From positions 62,001 to 126,000 of the forward strand of contig CBDAQA010000020.1 of assembly GCA_965198865.1 (NCBI GenBank): a stretch of 64,000 nucleotides of DNA. Reading direction: 5' to 3'. The stretch comes from CBDAQA01 sp965198865. Lineage in GTDB: Bacteria; Planctomycetota; Phycisphaerae; Tepidisphaerales; Tepidisphaeraceae. The notes under the pieces are model-generated. The model was not told the DNA's origin. It made no database searches and saw nothing but the letters and a program-made list of their open reading frames with translations. A program made the translations under genes and the position numbers. Below are positions 9,553 through 19,782 of this stretch, in pieces; position 1 is the first letter of the stretch, and every line of letters starts with the position of its first letter.

Positions 9553-9917
9553 GAACGGCGTTGCCGGAGCCGACGCGTCGCAGGCGCACCGACGCCGGCC
9601 TCGCCGCCCTGGCCCCGCTGTCGAAGCTGGAGTACCTGAACCTGTACGGCACGAACGTGACGGACGCGGGCCTCGCGTCGCTGCGACCCCTCGTGTCGCT
9701 CCAGCGGCTGTACGTGTGGCAATCCAAGGTGACCGCGACGGCCGCCACCGCCTTCGCCGACGCCCGCGTCGACCCGGCCCGCACCCGCGAGCTCCAACAG
9801 CAGATCGCGGCCCTGCAGGCGCTGATCGCCCAGCAGCACGTCGCCGTCGTCGGTACCACCACCCGCAGCGCGACCCGTCCGACGACCTCCACCGCCACGG
9901 CGACCGCGAAGCAGTGA
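9553..9917 (+). pseudogene. 5'-truncated leucine-rich-repeat protein remnant
   Basis: The reading frame encodes two leucine-rich repeats of the TDAGLAxLxxLxxLxxLxLxxT type (TDAGLAALAPLSKLEYLNLY, then TDAGLASLRPLVSLQRLYVW), then a short coiled-coil-like tail (TRELQQQIAALQALIAQQ) and a Thr/Ala-rich end. In planctomycetes this kind of sequence is the C-terminal end of large secreted cytochrome-c/LRR or DUF1549-type proteins. Here everything upstream is absent: the frame begins with unrelated sequence from a GTG at 9510, just beside tRNA-Ile. It is most likely the surviving 3' end of a larger gene. A short genuine LRR protein is possible but less likely, because no signal peptide or ribosome-binding site is seen. 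Confidence 0.6.
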
Positions 9918-9954
9918 GCGTGGCCAAATTTGTTGGCATTGGCTGAGATGAACG

Positions 9955-10077
9955 GAGCCGGGCCGTGTCGGCCCGTGCGGGCGCAGCCCGCGTCTCGCGC
10001 GAGGAATCGGCCGTGGCGTCCCCATGCTGTCGCGCGAGACACGAGCGTCGCTCGTTCGGGCCGACACGGCCCGGCTC
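9955..10077. repeat. Large perfect-armed palindrome with nested hairpins
   Basis: The outer arms 9955-9975 and 10057-10077 are perfect 21-bp inverted repeats (left arm GAGCCGGGCCGTGTCGGCCC plus G). Inside them a second pair, GTCTCGCGCGA at 9992-10002 and TCGCGCGAGAC at 10030-10040, is also a perfect inverted repeat. Between the two levels each side has its own small hairpin (GCGGG-CGCAG-CCCGC on the left, ACGAGC-GTC-GCTCGT on the right), so the 123-bp unit can fold into a branched cruciform. No coding role is apparent. It lies between the LRR remnant and the metal-efflux operon. It could be a REP- or MITE-like element or a structured transcript. Confidence 0.8.
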
Positions 10078-10178
10078 TGTCGGTATCACCGGTGCCAAAC
10101 CATCCGGCCACAGCCCGAAACCGTGGGCGCCGGGCGATTTTTTGGACGCCCTCGGAATCCGATGGATAAGCTTGAGCC

Positions 10179-10592
10179 GTGCGATCGCGGTTCCTCGCCA
10201 TCCTCCTGACCGTGGCCGTCACGCTCGCCGTCGGCGTGTGTCCGTGCGGACGGGCTCTGATGGTCGGCCGACTGGCGGGGGCACTGATGCCGGTCGCGTC
10301 CGCGGCGGGATCGGCCATGCGCGGGCACTGCCCGGCGTGCAACGGCGATCAACGGCCGCCGCGATCGGACCGCAGCTCACCCGATCCACGACAATGTGCT
10401 GCCACGGTCTCCGGCGGCGTGCCGTCCGTCTCGGTAGACGTTCCCGCGGTCGACATGACCCCGTCTGTTTTCCAGCCGGTTGCCATCCTTCCTCATCTCG
10501 ATCGGGCGCTCGCCGATCACGACAGCCTGCTTCGGCCGGGGCTCCCACCGCCGCCAACGCTGTTGAACCTCTCCTGCTGCCTCAACACGTGA
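10179..10592 (+). CDS. Small exported cysteine-containing protein preceding the metal-efflux operon
   Basis: A 137-residue protein starting at a GTG, with an N-terminal signal or anchor (RFLAILLTVAVTLAVG) immediately followed by CPCG, then HCPACNGD and a C-terminal CC. It ends 123 bp upstream of the membrane-fusion-protein gene in the same direction. The signal sequence, paired cysteines and position at the head of a Cus-type operon suggest an exported metal-binding or metal-sensing accessory protein. I do not recognise the family. There is no good Shine-Dalgarno upstream of the GTG, so the exact start is uncertain. It could also be a spurious frame, but the well-formed signal peptide argues against that. 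Confidence 0.55.
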   Translation: MRSRFLAILLTVAVTLAVGVCPCGRALMVGRLAGALMPVASAAGSAMRGHCPACNGDQRPPRSDRSSPDPRQCAATVSGGVPSVSVDVPAVDMTPSVFQPVAILPHLDRALADHDSLLRPGLPPPPTLLNLSCCLNT

Positions 10593-10715
10593 TCATCTGA
10601 GCCGTTCTCACGCCCGCGTGGGTCCACCAATGGCCGCGCGCGGGTGCTCGTCGCCCGGTGATGGTCCATCCCGTCCCGCGGCCCGCCCCACCGACATCGA
10701 GAACCGAGTTCGAAC

Positions 10716-12065
10716 ATGAAGAAGTCGCTCACCGCGGCAGCGGTCCTGCTGCCGGCCGGCGTGCTCACGCTGACCGCTTTGAGGTACGTCGCCCACGCCG
10801 GACAGGATCACCAAGGAACGACCGCACGCATTGCGGCGGCCAGTGACGCCCCCGTCCAACTGTGGACCTGCGGCATGCACCCGCAGGTCGTGCAGGACCA
10901 CCCCGGCACCTGCCCCATCTGCCACATGCGGCTCACGCCGATGCGGGGCGGCGGCGGCGCCGCGCACGACCACGGCGGCCCGCCGGCCGTGGTCATCGAC
11001 GCCGCCGTCGTGCAGAACATGGGCGTCCGCACGGCCGAGGTCACCCGCGGGCCGGTCGTGCGGTCGGTGCGAACCGTGGGGACGCTCGAGGCCCCGGAGA
11101 CCGGGCTGCACGACGTCAGCCTCCGCGTCGGCGGGTGGATCCAGAAGCTGTACGCCAACCAGGAGGGGCAGCACGTCCATGCCGGCGACCCGCTGTTCGA
11201 CCTGTACAGCCCGGACCTGATCGCCGCCGGCGGAGAGCTGGTCGGTTCGATCCGGGCCGTCCGTGCGCTGGGGTCGACGCCGGACGATTCAGTGCGGCGG
11301 TCGGCCGAGGGATTGGTTGCGTCGGCCCAGCGGAAGCTCGCCCTGCTGGACGTGCCGGACGCCCAGATCCAGTCAATCGCCGACGGCCTCGTGGTCCCGA
11401 CCACGTTCACGTTCCGCAGCCCGTCCAGCGGGGCCGTGGTCGACAAGGGAGTGGTCGAGGGGTCGTCGGTCCAGGCCGGTCAGAAGCTGATGCGGATCGA
11501 GGACCACAGCGCCCTGTGGCTGGACCTTCAGGTGTACGAGGACCAGATGTCGCTCGTGGCGATCGGGCAGGGCGTGGACGCGACGGTCGAGGGGCTGCCG
11601 GGGCGGACGTTCCGCGGGACGGTGACGTTCATCCACCCGCACGTGGACCACATGAGCCGGACCGTTGTGGCCCGGGCGACGCTGGACAATGTCGATGGGA
11701 CATTGCACCCGGGCATGTACGCCTCGGCGTCGATCCTGACCCGGCCGGTCGACGCGGCCGTGCAAGTGCCGCGTGAGGCGGTGATCGACACCGGGACCCG
11801 GCAGGTCGCCTTCGTCGCCCTTGCCGGCGGTCGCTTCGAGCCGCGGGACGTGCGGATGGGCCAGGGCGGCGACGACGGCCGGGTGCAGATCCTGACCGGC
11901 CTGTCGCCGGGCGAGACGGTGGTCACCAGCGGCCAATTCCTGCTCGACGTGGAGAGCCGGACGGCCGAGGCGATCGACAAGCTGCGGTCGGGGTCGGGCA
12001 GCGACATGCTGATGCCGGCCCCTGCGGCGGCCGCGGTGGCTGGCCCGATGGAGGGCCGGCCATGA
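10716..12065 (+). CDS. cusB: CusB/CzcB-type efflux RND periplasmic adaptor with heavy-metal-binding domain
   Basis: A 449-residue membrane fusion protein. An N-terminal membrane anchor or signal (KKSLTAAAVLLPAGVLTLTA) is followed at residues about 50-76 by a heavy-metal-binding domain (WTCGMHPQVVQDHPGTCPIC then HMRLTPM), which is common in Cus/Sil systems and absent from E. coli CusB itself. The barrel-sandwich and hairpin region (VGGWIQKLYANQEGQHVHAG, LFDLYSPDL) and the beta-barrel (LWLDLQVYEDQM, DATVEGLPG) follow, then a membrane-proximal domain. It links the inner-membrane pump to the outer-membrane channel and passes the metal on, probably Cu(I)/Ag(I). Its stop overlaps the pump gene's start by four bases (ATGA). 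The start follows GAACATGAAG; no strong ribosome-binding site is seen. Confidence 0.93.
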   Translation: MKKSLTAAAVLLPAGVLTLTALRYVAHAGQDHQGTTARIAAASDAPVQLWTCGMHPQVVQDHPGTCPICHMRLTPMRGGGGAAHDHGGPPAVVIDAAVVQNMGVRTAEVTRGPVVRSVRTVGTLEAPETGLHDVSLRVGGWIQKLYANQEGQHVHAGDPLFDLYSPDLIAAGGELVGSIRAVRALGSTPDDSVRRSAEGLVASAQRKLALLDVPDAQIQSIADGLVVPTTFTFRSPSSGAVVDKGVVEGSSVQAGQKLMRIEDHSALWLDLQVYEDQMSLVAIGQGVDATVEGLPGRTFRGTVTFIHPHVDHMSRTVVARATLDNVDGTLHPGMYASASILTRPVDAAVQVPREAVIDTGTRQVAFVALAGGRFEPRDVRMGQGGDDGRVQILTGLSPGETVVTSGQFLLDVESRTAEAIDKLRSGSGSDMLMPAPAAAAVAGPMEGRP

Positions 12066-15000
12066 TCGCCAAGATCATCGAGTGGTCCGTCCGCAACAAG
12101 GCGTTGGTCCTGCTGCTGACTGCCGGGCTGGTTGCCGCGGGGATCTGGGCGGCGGCCAACAGCAGCATCGACGCCGTGCCGGACCTGTCCGACGTGCAGG
12201 TGACCGTCGTCACCGACTACGCCGGGCAGGCCCCGGCGGTGGTCGAGGACCAGGTCACGTACCCGCTCACGACGGCCCTGATGGGCATCCCTCACGCCAA
12301 GGCCGTGCGCGGTCAGAGCATGTTCGAGACGTCGATGATCTACGTGATCTTCGACGAGGGGACCGACCTGTACTGGGCGCGCAGCCGGGTGCTGGAGTAC
12401 CTGAACGTCGCCCAGAGCCGGCTGCCGACCGGCGTGACGCCCAAGCTCGGACCGGACGCGACCGGCGTGGGGTGGGTGTACCAGTACGCGCTGTACCCCG
12501 GTTACTACTGCCCCGACCACCCGCAGGGACTGTGGCACGACGGCGAGCAGTGGTACGCCGACCCCGCCGAAGCCCCAGTCGACCGCCGGGCGTCGTTGGC
12601 GAAGGTGCGCGCGTTCGACCGACCCGGCACCTGCCCGCTGACCGGCAAGCCGCTCGTCTCGTCCGCCCAAGACCTCGCCACGCTGCGGAGCCTGCAGGAC
12701 TGGTACCTGCGGTACCAACTGACGGCCGTGCCGGGCGTGGCCGAGGTCGCGTCGATCGGCGGGTTCGTGAAGGAGTACCAGGTCGTCCTCAAGCCGGAGC
12801 GGCTGCTCGCGTTCAAGCTCCCGATCCGGGACATCGTGACCGCCGTTCAGCGGTCCAACAACGACGTGGGCGGGTCGGTCGTGGAGATGTCCGAGACCGA
12901 GTACATGGTCCGCAGCCGGGGCTACCTCAAGGGGCTGCCGGATCTGGGGAACGTCCCGGTCGGCCTCGCCGCCGGGGGGACGCCGATCTCCCTGTCCGAC
13001 GTGGCGACCCTGCAGGTGGCGGGGGCCGAGCGCCGGGGCGTGGGCGAGTGGGACGGGCAAGGCGAGGCGGTGGGCGGCGTGGTGATCGCCCGGTTCGGGT
13101 CCAACGCCTACCGGGTCATCCAAGACGCCAAGGCGAAGCTGGCCGAGCTGGAACAGGGGCTGCCGCCGGGCGTGACGATCAAGACGGCGTACGACCGGTC
13201 CGACCTGATCCTCCGGTCGGTCCACACGCTCCGCCGGACGCTGGTCGAGGAGATGGTCGTCGTCGGCCTCGTGTGCATCGGGTTCCTGCTCCACGCCCGC
13301 AGCGAACTGGTCGCGATCTTCGTCGTCCCGACCAGCGTCCTGTGCAGCCTGTTGGCGATGCACCTGCTGGGGATCAACGCGAACATCATGAGCCTCGGGG
13401 GGATCGCCATCGCGGTCGGCGTGGTGGTCGACAGCGCGATCGTCATGGTGGAGAACGCGCATAAGCACCTCGACCGCGAGGAGGAACTCGTTGCGGCCGG
13501 TGGAACACCGCGGCCCCGCAGCCGGGTGATCGTCGACGCGGCCACCGAGGTCGGGCCGAGCCTGTTCTTCGGCCTGCTGATCGTCACCGTCAGCTTCCTG
13601 CCCATCTTCGTCCTGACCGGCGAGAGCGGCCGGCTGTTCAAGCCGCTGGCGATGACCAAGACGTTCGCCATGGCCTCGGCGTCGGTCCTGTCGATCACGA
13701 TCATCCCGGTGCTGATGGTGTTCTTCATCACGCCCCGCGTGCTTCCCAAGCGTTGGGGGTGGAAGCGGAACGGGCTCGTGACCGCCGCCACGATGCTGCT
13801 CCCAGCGGCGGCCCTGTACTGGCTGTCGCGGGCGGACGGCGACCTGCTGCCGTACCGGTGGTGGCTGGCCGGCGGGTGGATGGCGTTCGCCGCCATGCTG
13901 CTGGTCCCCCAGCGGATCGTCCACGAGAACCACAACCCGATCAGCCGACTGCTGCAGTGGATCTACAACCCGTTCTTCACCGCCGCCGTCCGCTTTCGCT
14001 GGGTCGTGCTGATCCTCGCGGTCGCCCTTGTCGCGTCGGCGGTCTGGCCGTTCCGCCGGCTGGGCAGCGAGTTCATGCCACCGCTGGACGAGGGGGACGT
14101 GCTGTACATGCCGACGACCGACCCGAGCATCAGCGTCGGCAAGGCCAAGCAGGTGCTGCAGCAGACGGACAAGCTCATCATGACCTTCCCCGAGGTGACC
14201 AGCGTCTACGGCAAGGCCGGCCGGGCCGAGACGGCCACCGACCCGGCGCCGCTGGACATGATCGAGACCGTCGTCCGGCTCAAGATCGACGACGCCGCAT
14301 GGCGGCACCGGCCGCTGTCGCACTTCTTCAGCGGCTGGCCCGCTGCCGCGCGTTGGCCATTCGAGCACACGTTCTGGCCGGCCGACCGCCGGATCACGAT
14401 GGACGAGCTGGTCTACGGCTGGACCGACCCGGACGGGACCGAGCACCTCGGCCTCAACGCCGCCGTCTCCATGCCGGGCATGGCCAACGCCTGGCCCATG
14501 CCGATCGAGAACCGGACCAACATGCTGGCCACCGGCATCAAGACGCCGGTCGGCATCAAGATCACGGGGCCAAACCTGCAGGTCCTGTCCGACCTCGCCC
14601 GGCGGGCCGCCACGGTCGTGCTCGACGTGCCCGGCACCGCCAGCGCCTACCCCGACCGGACCTACGGCGGCTACTACCTCGACGTCGATGTGAACCGCCA
14701 GCGGGCCGCACGGTACGGTCTCACCACCGGCGACGTGCAGGACGTCATCACCACCGCCATCGGCGGCGAGCGGACGACCACGGCCGTCGAAGGTCTCGAA
14801 CGGTACCCCGTGAACGTCCGCTACGCTCGGGACTACCGCGATGATCCGGCGGCGATGAGACAGGTGCTGGTCCCGACCCCCAGCGGGACGCAGGTGCCGC
14901 TGGGGGAGCTGGCCGACGTCCGCGTCGAGCCGGGCCCGCCGATGATCAAGAGCGAGAACGCCCGCCGGTCGGCGTGGGTGTACGTGGACGTGACCGGCCG

Positions 15001-15676
15001 CGACCTCGGCTCGTTTATCGCCGACGCCCAGGCGGCCGTCGCCCGCCGGCTGGTGCTCCCGCCGGGTTACACGCTGGCGTGGTCCGGACAGTTCGAGAAC
15101 ATACGGGAGGCCAACGCTCGCCTGCGGTGGGCCGTGCCGCTCACCTTTGCCCTGATCGTCCTGCTGCTCTACTCGGCTACCCAAAGCTGGTTCCGCGTCT
15201 GCGTCGTGCTGCTGGCTGTCCCATTCAGCCTCGTCGGGGCCATCTGGCTGCTGTGGCTGCTCGGCTACCACCTGTCGCTGGCCGTGTGGGTGGGCGTGAT
15301 CGCGCTGGCCGGGCTCGACGCCGAGACCGGGCTGGTGATGCTGCTGTACCTCGACGACAGCTACGGCCGGTTCGCCCGCGAGGGGCGGATGCGGACGCCC
15401 GCCGACCTGTGGCACGCGGTCCACGACGGGGCCGTCAAGCGCATCCGGCCCAAGACGATGACCGTCGCCGCGGCCTTCATTGGCCTCGTCCCCCTCCTGT
15501 GGGCGCACGGCACCGGAGCCGATGTGATGCGCCGGCTGGCCGCCCCCATGCTCGGCGGGCTGTTCACCAGCTTCGGCATGGAACTGCTGATCTACCCGGT
15601 CGTGTTCTTCATCGCCAAGAGCTTGGCCCTCCGAGGTGCTTGGTCTTCGCCCGCACAAGGGCAGGTGCAATCATGA
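12062..15676 (+). CDS. cusA: CusA/CzcA-type heavy-metal efflux RND pump
   Basis: A 1204-residue inner-membrane proton-driven pump of the HME-RND family. It begins IIEWSVRNKALVLLL (TM1). The TM4 motif reads VVVDSAIVMVENAHKHL, resembling CusA (DAAIVMIENAHK) more than the CzcA (DGAVVMVEN) version, which favours monovalent copper or silver. Late TM segments are clear around LAGLDAETGLVMLLYLDDSY. The family usually has 1030-1080 residues. Extra length comes from an insertion at about residues 146-203, between the first porter segments, starting YYCPDHPQGLWHDGEQWY and ending GTCPLTGKPL, which resembles a stretched heavy-metal-binding domain, and from further insertions around residues 560-630 and 740-790. 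It overlaps cusB upstream and cusC downstream by ATGA, so it is translationally coupled. Confidence 0.95.
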   Translation: MIAKIIEWSVRNKALVLLLTAGLVAAGIWAAANSSIDAVPDLSDVQVTVVTDYAGQAPAVVEDQVTYPLTTALMGIPHAKAVRGQSMFETSMIYVIFDEGTDLYWARSRVLEYLNVAQSRLPTGVTPKLGPDATGVGWVYQYALYPGYYCPDHPQGLWHDGEQWYADPAEAPVDRRASLAKVRAFDRPGTCPLTGKPLVSSAQDLATLRSLQDWYLRYQLTAVPGVAEVASIGGFVKEYQVVLKPERLLAFKLPIRDIVTAVQRSNNDVGGSVVEMSETEYMVRSRGYLKGLPDLGNVPVGLAAGGTPISLSDVATLQVAGAERRGVGEWDGQGEAVGGVVIARFGSNAYRVIQDAKAKLAELEQGLPPGVTIKTAYDRSDLILRSVHTLRRTLVEEMVVVGLVCIGFLLHARSELVAIFVVPTSVLCSLLAMHLLGINANIMSLGGIAIAVGVVVDSAIVMVENAHKHLDREEELVAAGGTPRPRSRVIVDAATEVGPSLFFGLLIVTVSFLPIFVLTGESGRLFKPLAMTKTFAMASASVLSITIIPVLMVFFITPRVLPKRWGWKRNGLVTAATMLLPAAALYWLSRADGDLLPYRWWLAGGWMAFAAMLLVPQRIVHENHNPISRLLQWIYNPFFTAAVRFRWVVLILAVALVASAVWPFRRLGSEFMPPLDEGDVLYMPTTDPSISVGKAKQVLQQTDKLIMTFPEVTSVYGKAGRAETATDPAPLDMIETVVRLKIDDAAWRHRPLSHFFSGWPAAARWPFEHTFWPADRRITMDELVYGWTDPDGTEHLGLNAAVSMPGMANAWPMPIENRTNMLATGIKTPVGIKITGPNLQVLSDLARRAATVVLDVPGTASAYPDRTYGGYYLDVDVNRQRAARYGLTTGDVQDVITTAIGGERTTTAVEGLERYPVNVRYARDYRDDPAAMRQVLVPTPSGTQVPLGELADVRVEPGPPMIKSENARRSAWVYVDVTGRDLGSFIADAQAAVARRLVLPPGYTLAWSGQFENIREANARLRWAVPLTFALIVLLLYSATQSWFRVCVVLLAVPFSLVGAIWLLWLLGYHLSLAVWVGVIALAGLDAETGLVMLLYLDDSYGRFAREGRMRTPADLWHAVHDGAVKRIRPKTMTVAAAFIGLVPLLWAHGTGADVMRRLAAPMLGGLFTSFGMELLIYPVVFFIAKSLALRGAWSSPAQGQVQS

Positions 15677-17274
15677 ACGACACTGCACGGTTACCAGTCA
15701 GGCGCGGCCCGACTGTCCTGGCACGGGTTTTCAACCCGTGGGCGAGTACCCGCGCCGGTCGGCCGGACGCCGCCGCCGACGCCCGGCGGTCGACGGCGAT
15801 GGCGCACCGTCGATTGATGCGAGTACGCATCCACGGGTTAAAAATCCGTGCCACAAAGAAGACGGCTCTGCTCGCGGCAACGCTGCTGCTCGTCATCGCC
15901 AGCGGCTGCACGGTTCACCCCGACGGTGAACAGCACGAACGCCAAATGGCCGAGGCAGAAGGCGGCCCCTATCGCAAGGCGGCCGGGGATCGTGACCTTC
16001 CAACCCTGTCGGCCAGTCCCACCCCGGACGAGCTGGTCCGGTACGCCCTGCTGGCCAGCCCCGAACTGGAGCAGCACTACTGGGAGTGGCGGTCGGCGAT
16101 CGAGCAGATCCCGCAGGACGGGACGGAGCCGACCAACCTCGTCGTCTACGCCGGCGTGCCGGTGACGCGCGGGTCGACCGCGTTCAACCGCTCGACGGTG
16201 ACCGTCGCCAACGACCCCATGGCCGACATCGTCTGGCCGTCGAAGCTGTCCGCCGCCGCCAAACGAGCCTTGGAGAACGCCCGGGCCGCGGGCTTCCGGT
16301 TCCAGCAGGCCAAGTACGACCTGAGGCAGCGGGTGCTGAACGCCTACGACGACTACGCCCTCGCCGCCGAGCTCCTGCGGCTCCAACGGGCCGACGTGGA
16401 ACTGCTCCGCACGAGCGCCCTCGTGACCGAGGCGCAGCTTGAGTCGGGCAAGTCGTCGCAGTCGGTCGCCCTCAAGGCTCGGGACGACGTCGAACTGGCG
16501 ACGAATGAGGTCGCGGCCGGGCAGGCCCGCCTGACCGAGCGACGGTCCGCGTTGAACGCCATCTTGGGGCGGGACCCGACACCCCCTCTCCCGACGCCCA
16601 GCAGCCTGCCGGAGGACCGTCCGCTGGCGTACGTGTCCGAGCAACTCCACGGGCTGGCGGACGAGCGGAGCCCCGTACTGGCGGCCCTCGACGCCGAGGC
16701 CCGCGGGCGGGCCGAGGGGAAGCGGCTGGCGAAGCTCCAGTACCTCTCCGACTTCTCGCTCAGCGCCAGCACCGACCTCGGCGGCGTCAGCCAGATGCTG
16801 ATGGCCATGGTGACGGTCCCGATCCTCAAGTACCAGTCGATCAACGCCGCCATCGCCCAGGCCGAGGCGAACATCAGGACGACCGACGCCATGCGGCGAC
16901 AGGCCCGGCTCGACCTGCGGACTCGGATCACGTCGGATCTCGCGTCCATCGAAGATGCCGACCGCGAACTCGACCTGCTGGAGCACTCGGCCCTCCCGCA
17001 CGTCAGGCAGGCGGTCGAGGTCATCCGGGCTGGATACGAAGGGGGCCGATCACCCGTTGGCGACCTGGTGGACGCCCAACGCTCGGACCTCGCCCTGCAA
17101 CGGTTGGCCGCTCAACTTCGGGTATCCAAGGCACGCCAACTCGTCGACATCGAGGCAAGCTTGGCGACCACGCTCAGCGTCGACAAACCCGCTCCACCTG
17201 CGACGCGCCATACGACGGCCGGCGTCACAGATCGAGGGCGGCCGGCCGCCCGTTCCAGCCCAGACAACGGATAG
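15673..17274 (+). CDS. cusC: CusC/CzcC-like outer-membrane efflux lipoprotein, signal region interrupted by a repeat
   Basis: A TolC-family outer-membrane channel partner of the pump, 533 residues from the ATG that overlaps the cusA stop. The core (LVRYALLASPELEQHYWEWR through VSKARQLVDIEASLATTLS) shows two helical-hairpin repeats with QAKYDLRQRVLNAYDDYALA and GYEGGRSPVGDLVDAQRSDL. A lipoprotein signal (KKTALLAATLLLVIASGC) lies 62 residues in, because a 135-bp inverted-repeat element (15719-15853) occupies codons 16-60. Taking out exactly 45 codons leaves GPTVPKKTALLAATLLLVIA, a normal lipoprotein leader directly after the ATGA start. Functional protein could be made from an internal ATG at 15817 (MRVRIHGLKIRATKK leader) that the element itself supplies. 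Function is clear; the operative start is not. Confidence 0.88.
   Translation: MNDTARLPVRRGPTVLARVFNPWASTRAGRPDAAADARRSTAMAHRRLMRVRIHGLKIRATKKTALLAATLLLVIASGCTVHPDGEQHERQMAEAEGGPYRKAAGDRDLPTLSASPTPDELVRYALLASPELEQHYWEWRSAIEQIPQDGTEPTNLVVYAGVPVTRGSTAFNRSTVTVANDPMADIVWPSKLSAAAKRALENARAAGFRFQQAKYDLRQRVLNAYDDYALAAELLRLQRADVELLRTSALVTEAQLESGKSSQSVALKARDDVELATNEVAAGQARLTERRSALNAILGRDPTPPLPTPSSLPEDRPLAYVSEQLHGLADERSPVLAALDAEARGRAEGKRLAKLQYLSDFSLSASTDLGGVSQMLMAMVTVPILKYQSINAAIAQAEANIRTTDAMRRQARLDLRTRITSDLASIEDADRELDLLEHSALPHVRQAVEVIRAGYEGGRSPVGDLVDAQRSDLALQRLAAQLRVSKARQLVDIEASLATTLSVDKPAPPATRHTTAGVTDRGRPAARSSPDNG
15719..15853. repeat. 135-bp inverted-repeat element inserted in the cusC signal-peptide region
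   Basis: Arms 15719-15749 and 15823-15853 are 31-bp inverted repeats matching at 26 of 31 positions (left arm begins TGGCACGGGTTTTCAACCCG). Each arm is itself a small hairpin (CACGGGTT-TTC-AACCCGTG on the left, with one G-U pair on the right). The 73-bp centre is GC-rich. The length is exactly 45 codons and the frame stays open through it. Hairpins of the form CACGGGTT...AACCCGTG are, from memory, dispersed in several planctomycete genomes. No transposase is encoded, so this would be a non-autonomous element. Confidence 0.8.
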
Positions 17275-17300
17275 GTTCGTCGTGCAAGTAGAGCTCCGCT

Positions 17301-17331
17301 GTAGGCTGCGACGACCGGTGCGTCGCCCTAC
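17301..17331 (+). terminator. Hairpin downstream of the metal-efflux operon
   Basis: GTAGG and GCGACG on the left pair with CGTCGC and CCTAC on the right, separated by a small two-base bulge and a seven-base loop. It lies 27 bp after the cusC stop. No T-run follows, so it is either a weak terminator or a 3'-end stability structure. The rest of the 273-bp gap to the peptidase gene shows no gene. Confidence 0.45.
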
Positions 17332-17547
17332 CGGTTGGACCGGTAAGCCCCACACGTGCCCGGCTCGGCCGTTGTAGCTCTCGATGGCGGCTGGAACCCG
17401 GTCTCGCGCGGCGGGGCGAACACCGGCGTCAGGCCGAGCGACAGGCACGTCCGTGTCACTCGGCCAAAGGTGCTCGGAATATTGGCATTCGCATAGGCCC
17501 AATGGAACAAACCTGTAGGGCGACGACCGCCTGCGCCGCACGGTTCC

Positions 17548-19680
<2,133 letters not shown>

Positions 19681-19782
19681 GTCGTCTGCTCCGATCGGTG
19701 GGTCCCCTTGACGTCGGGGCGGAAGGTAGCAGAAACGTTTTGGCGGTCCCACAAGTGGGTCTCTGAGCCGGGTCCGCGGGAG

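Noticed and set aside
11528..15670. 1380-codon minus-strand frame antisense to cusB/cusA
   Set aside because: Composition is Gln/His/Arg/Asp-rich low complexity; the opposite strand encodes complete CusB and CusA.
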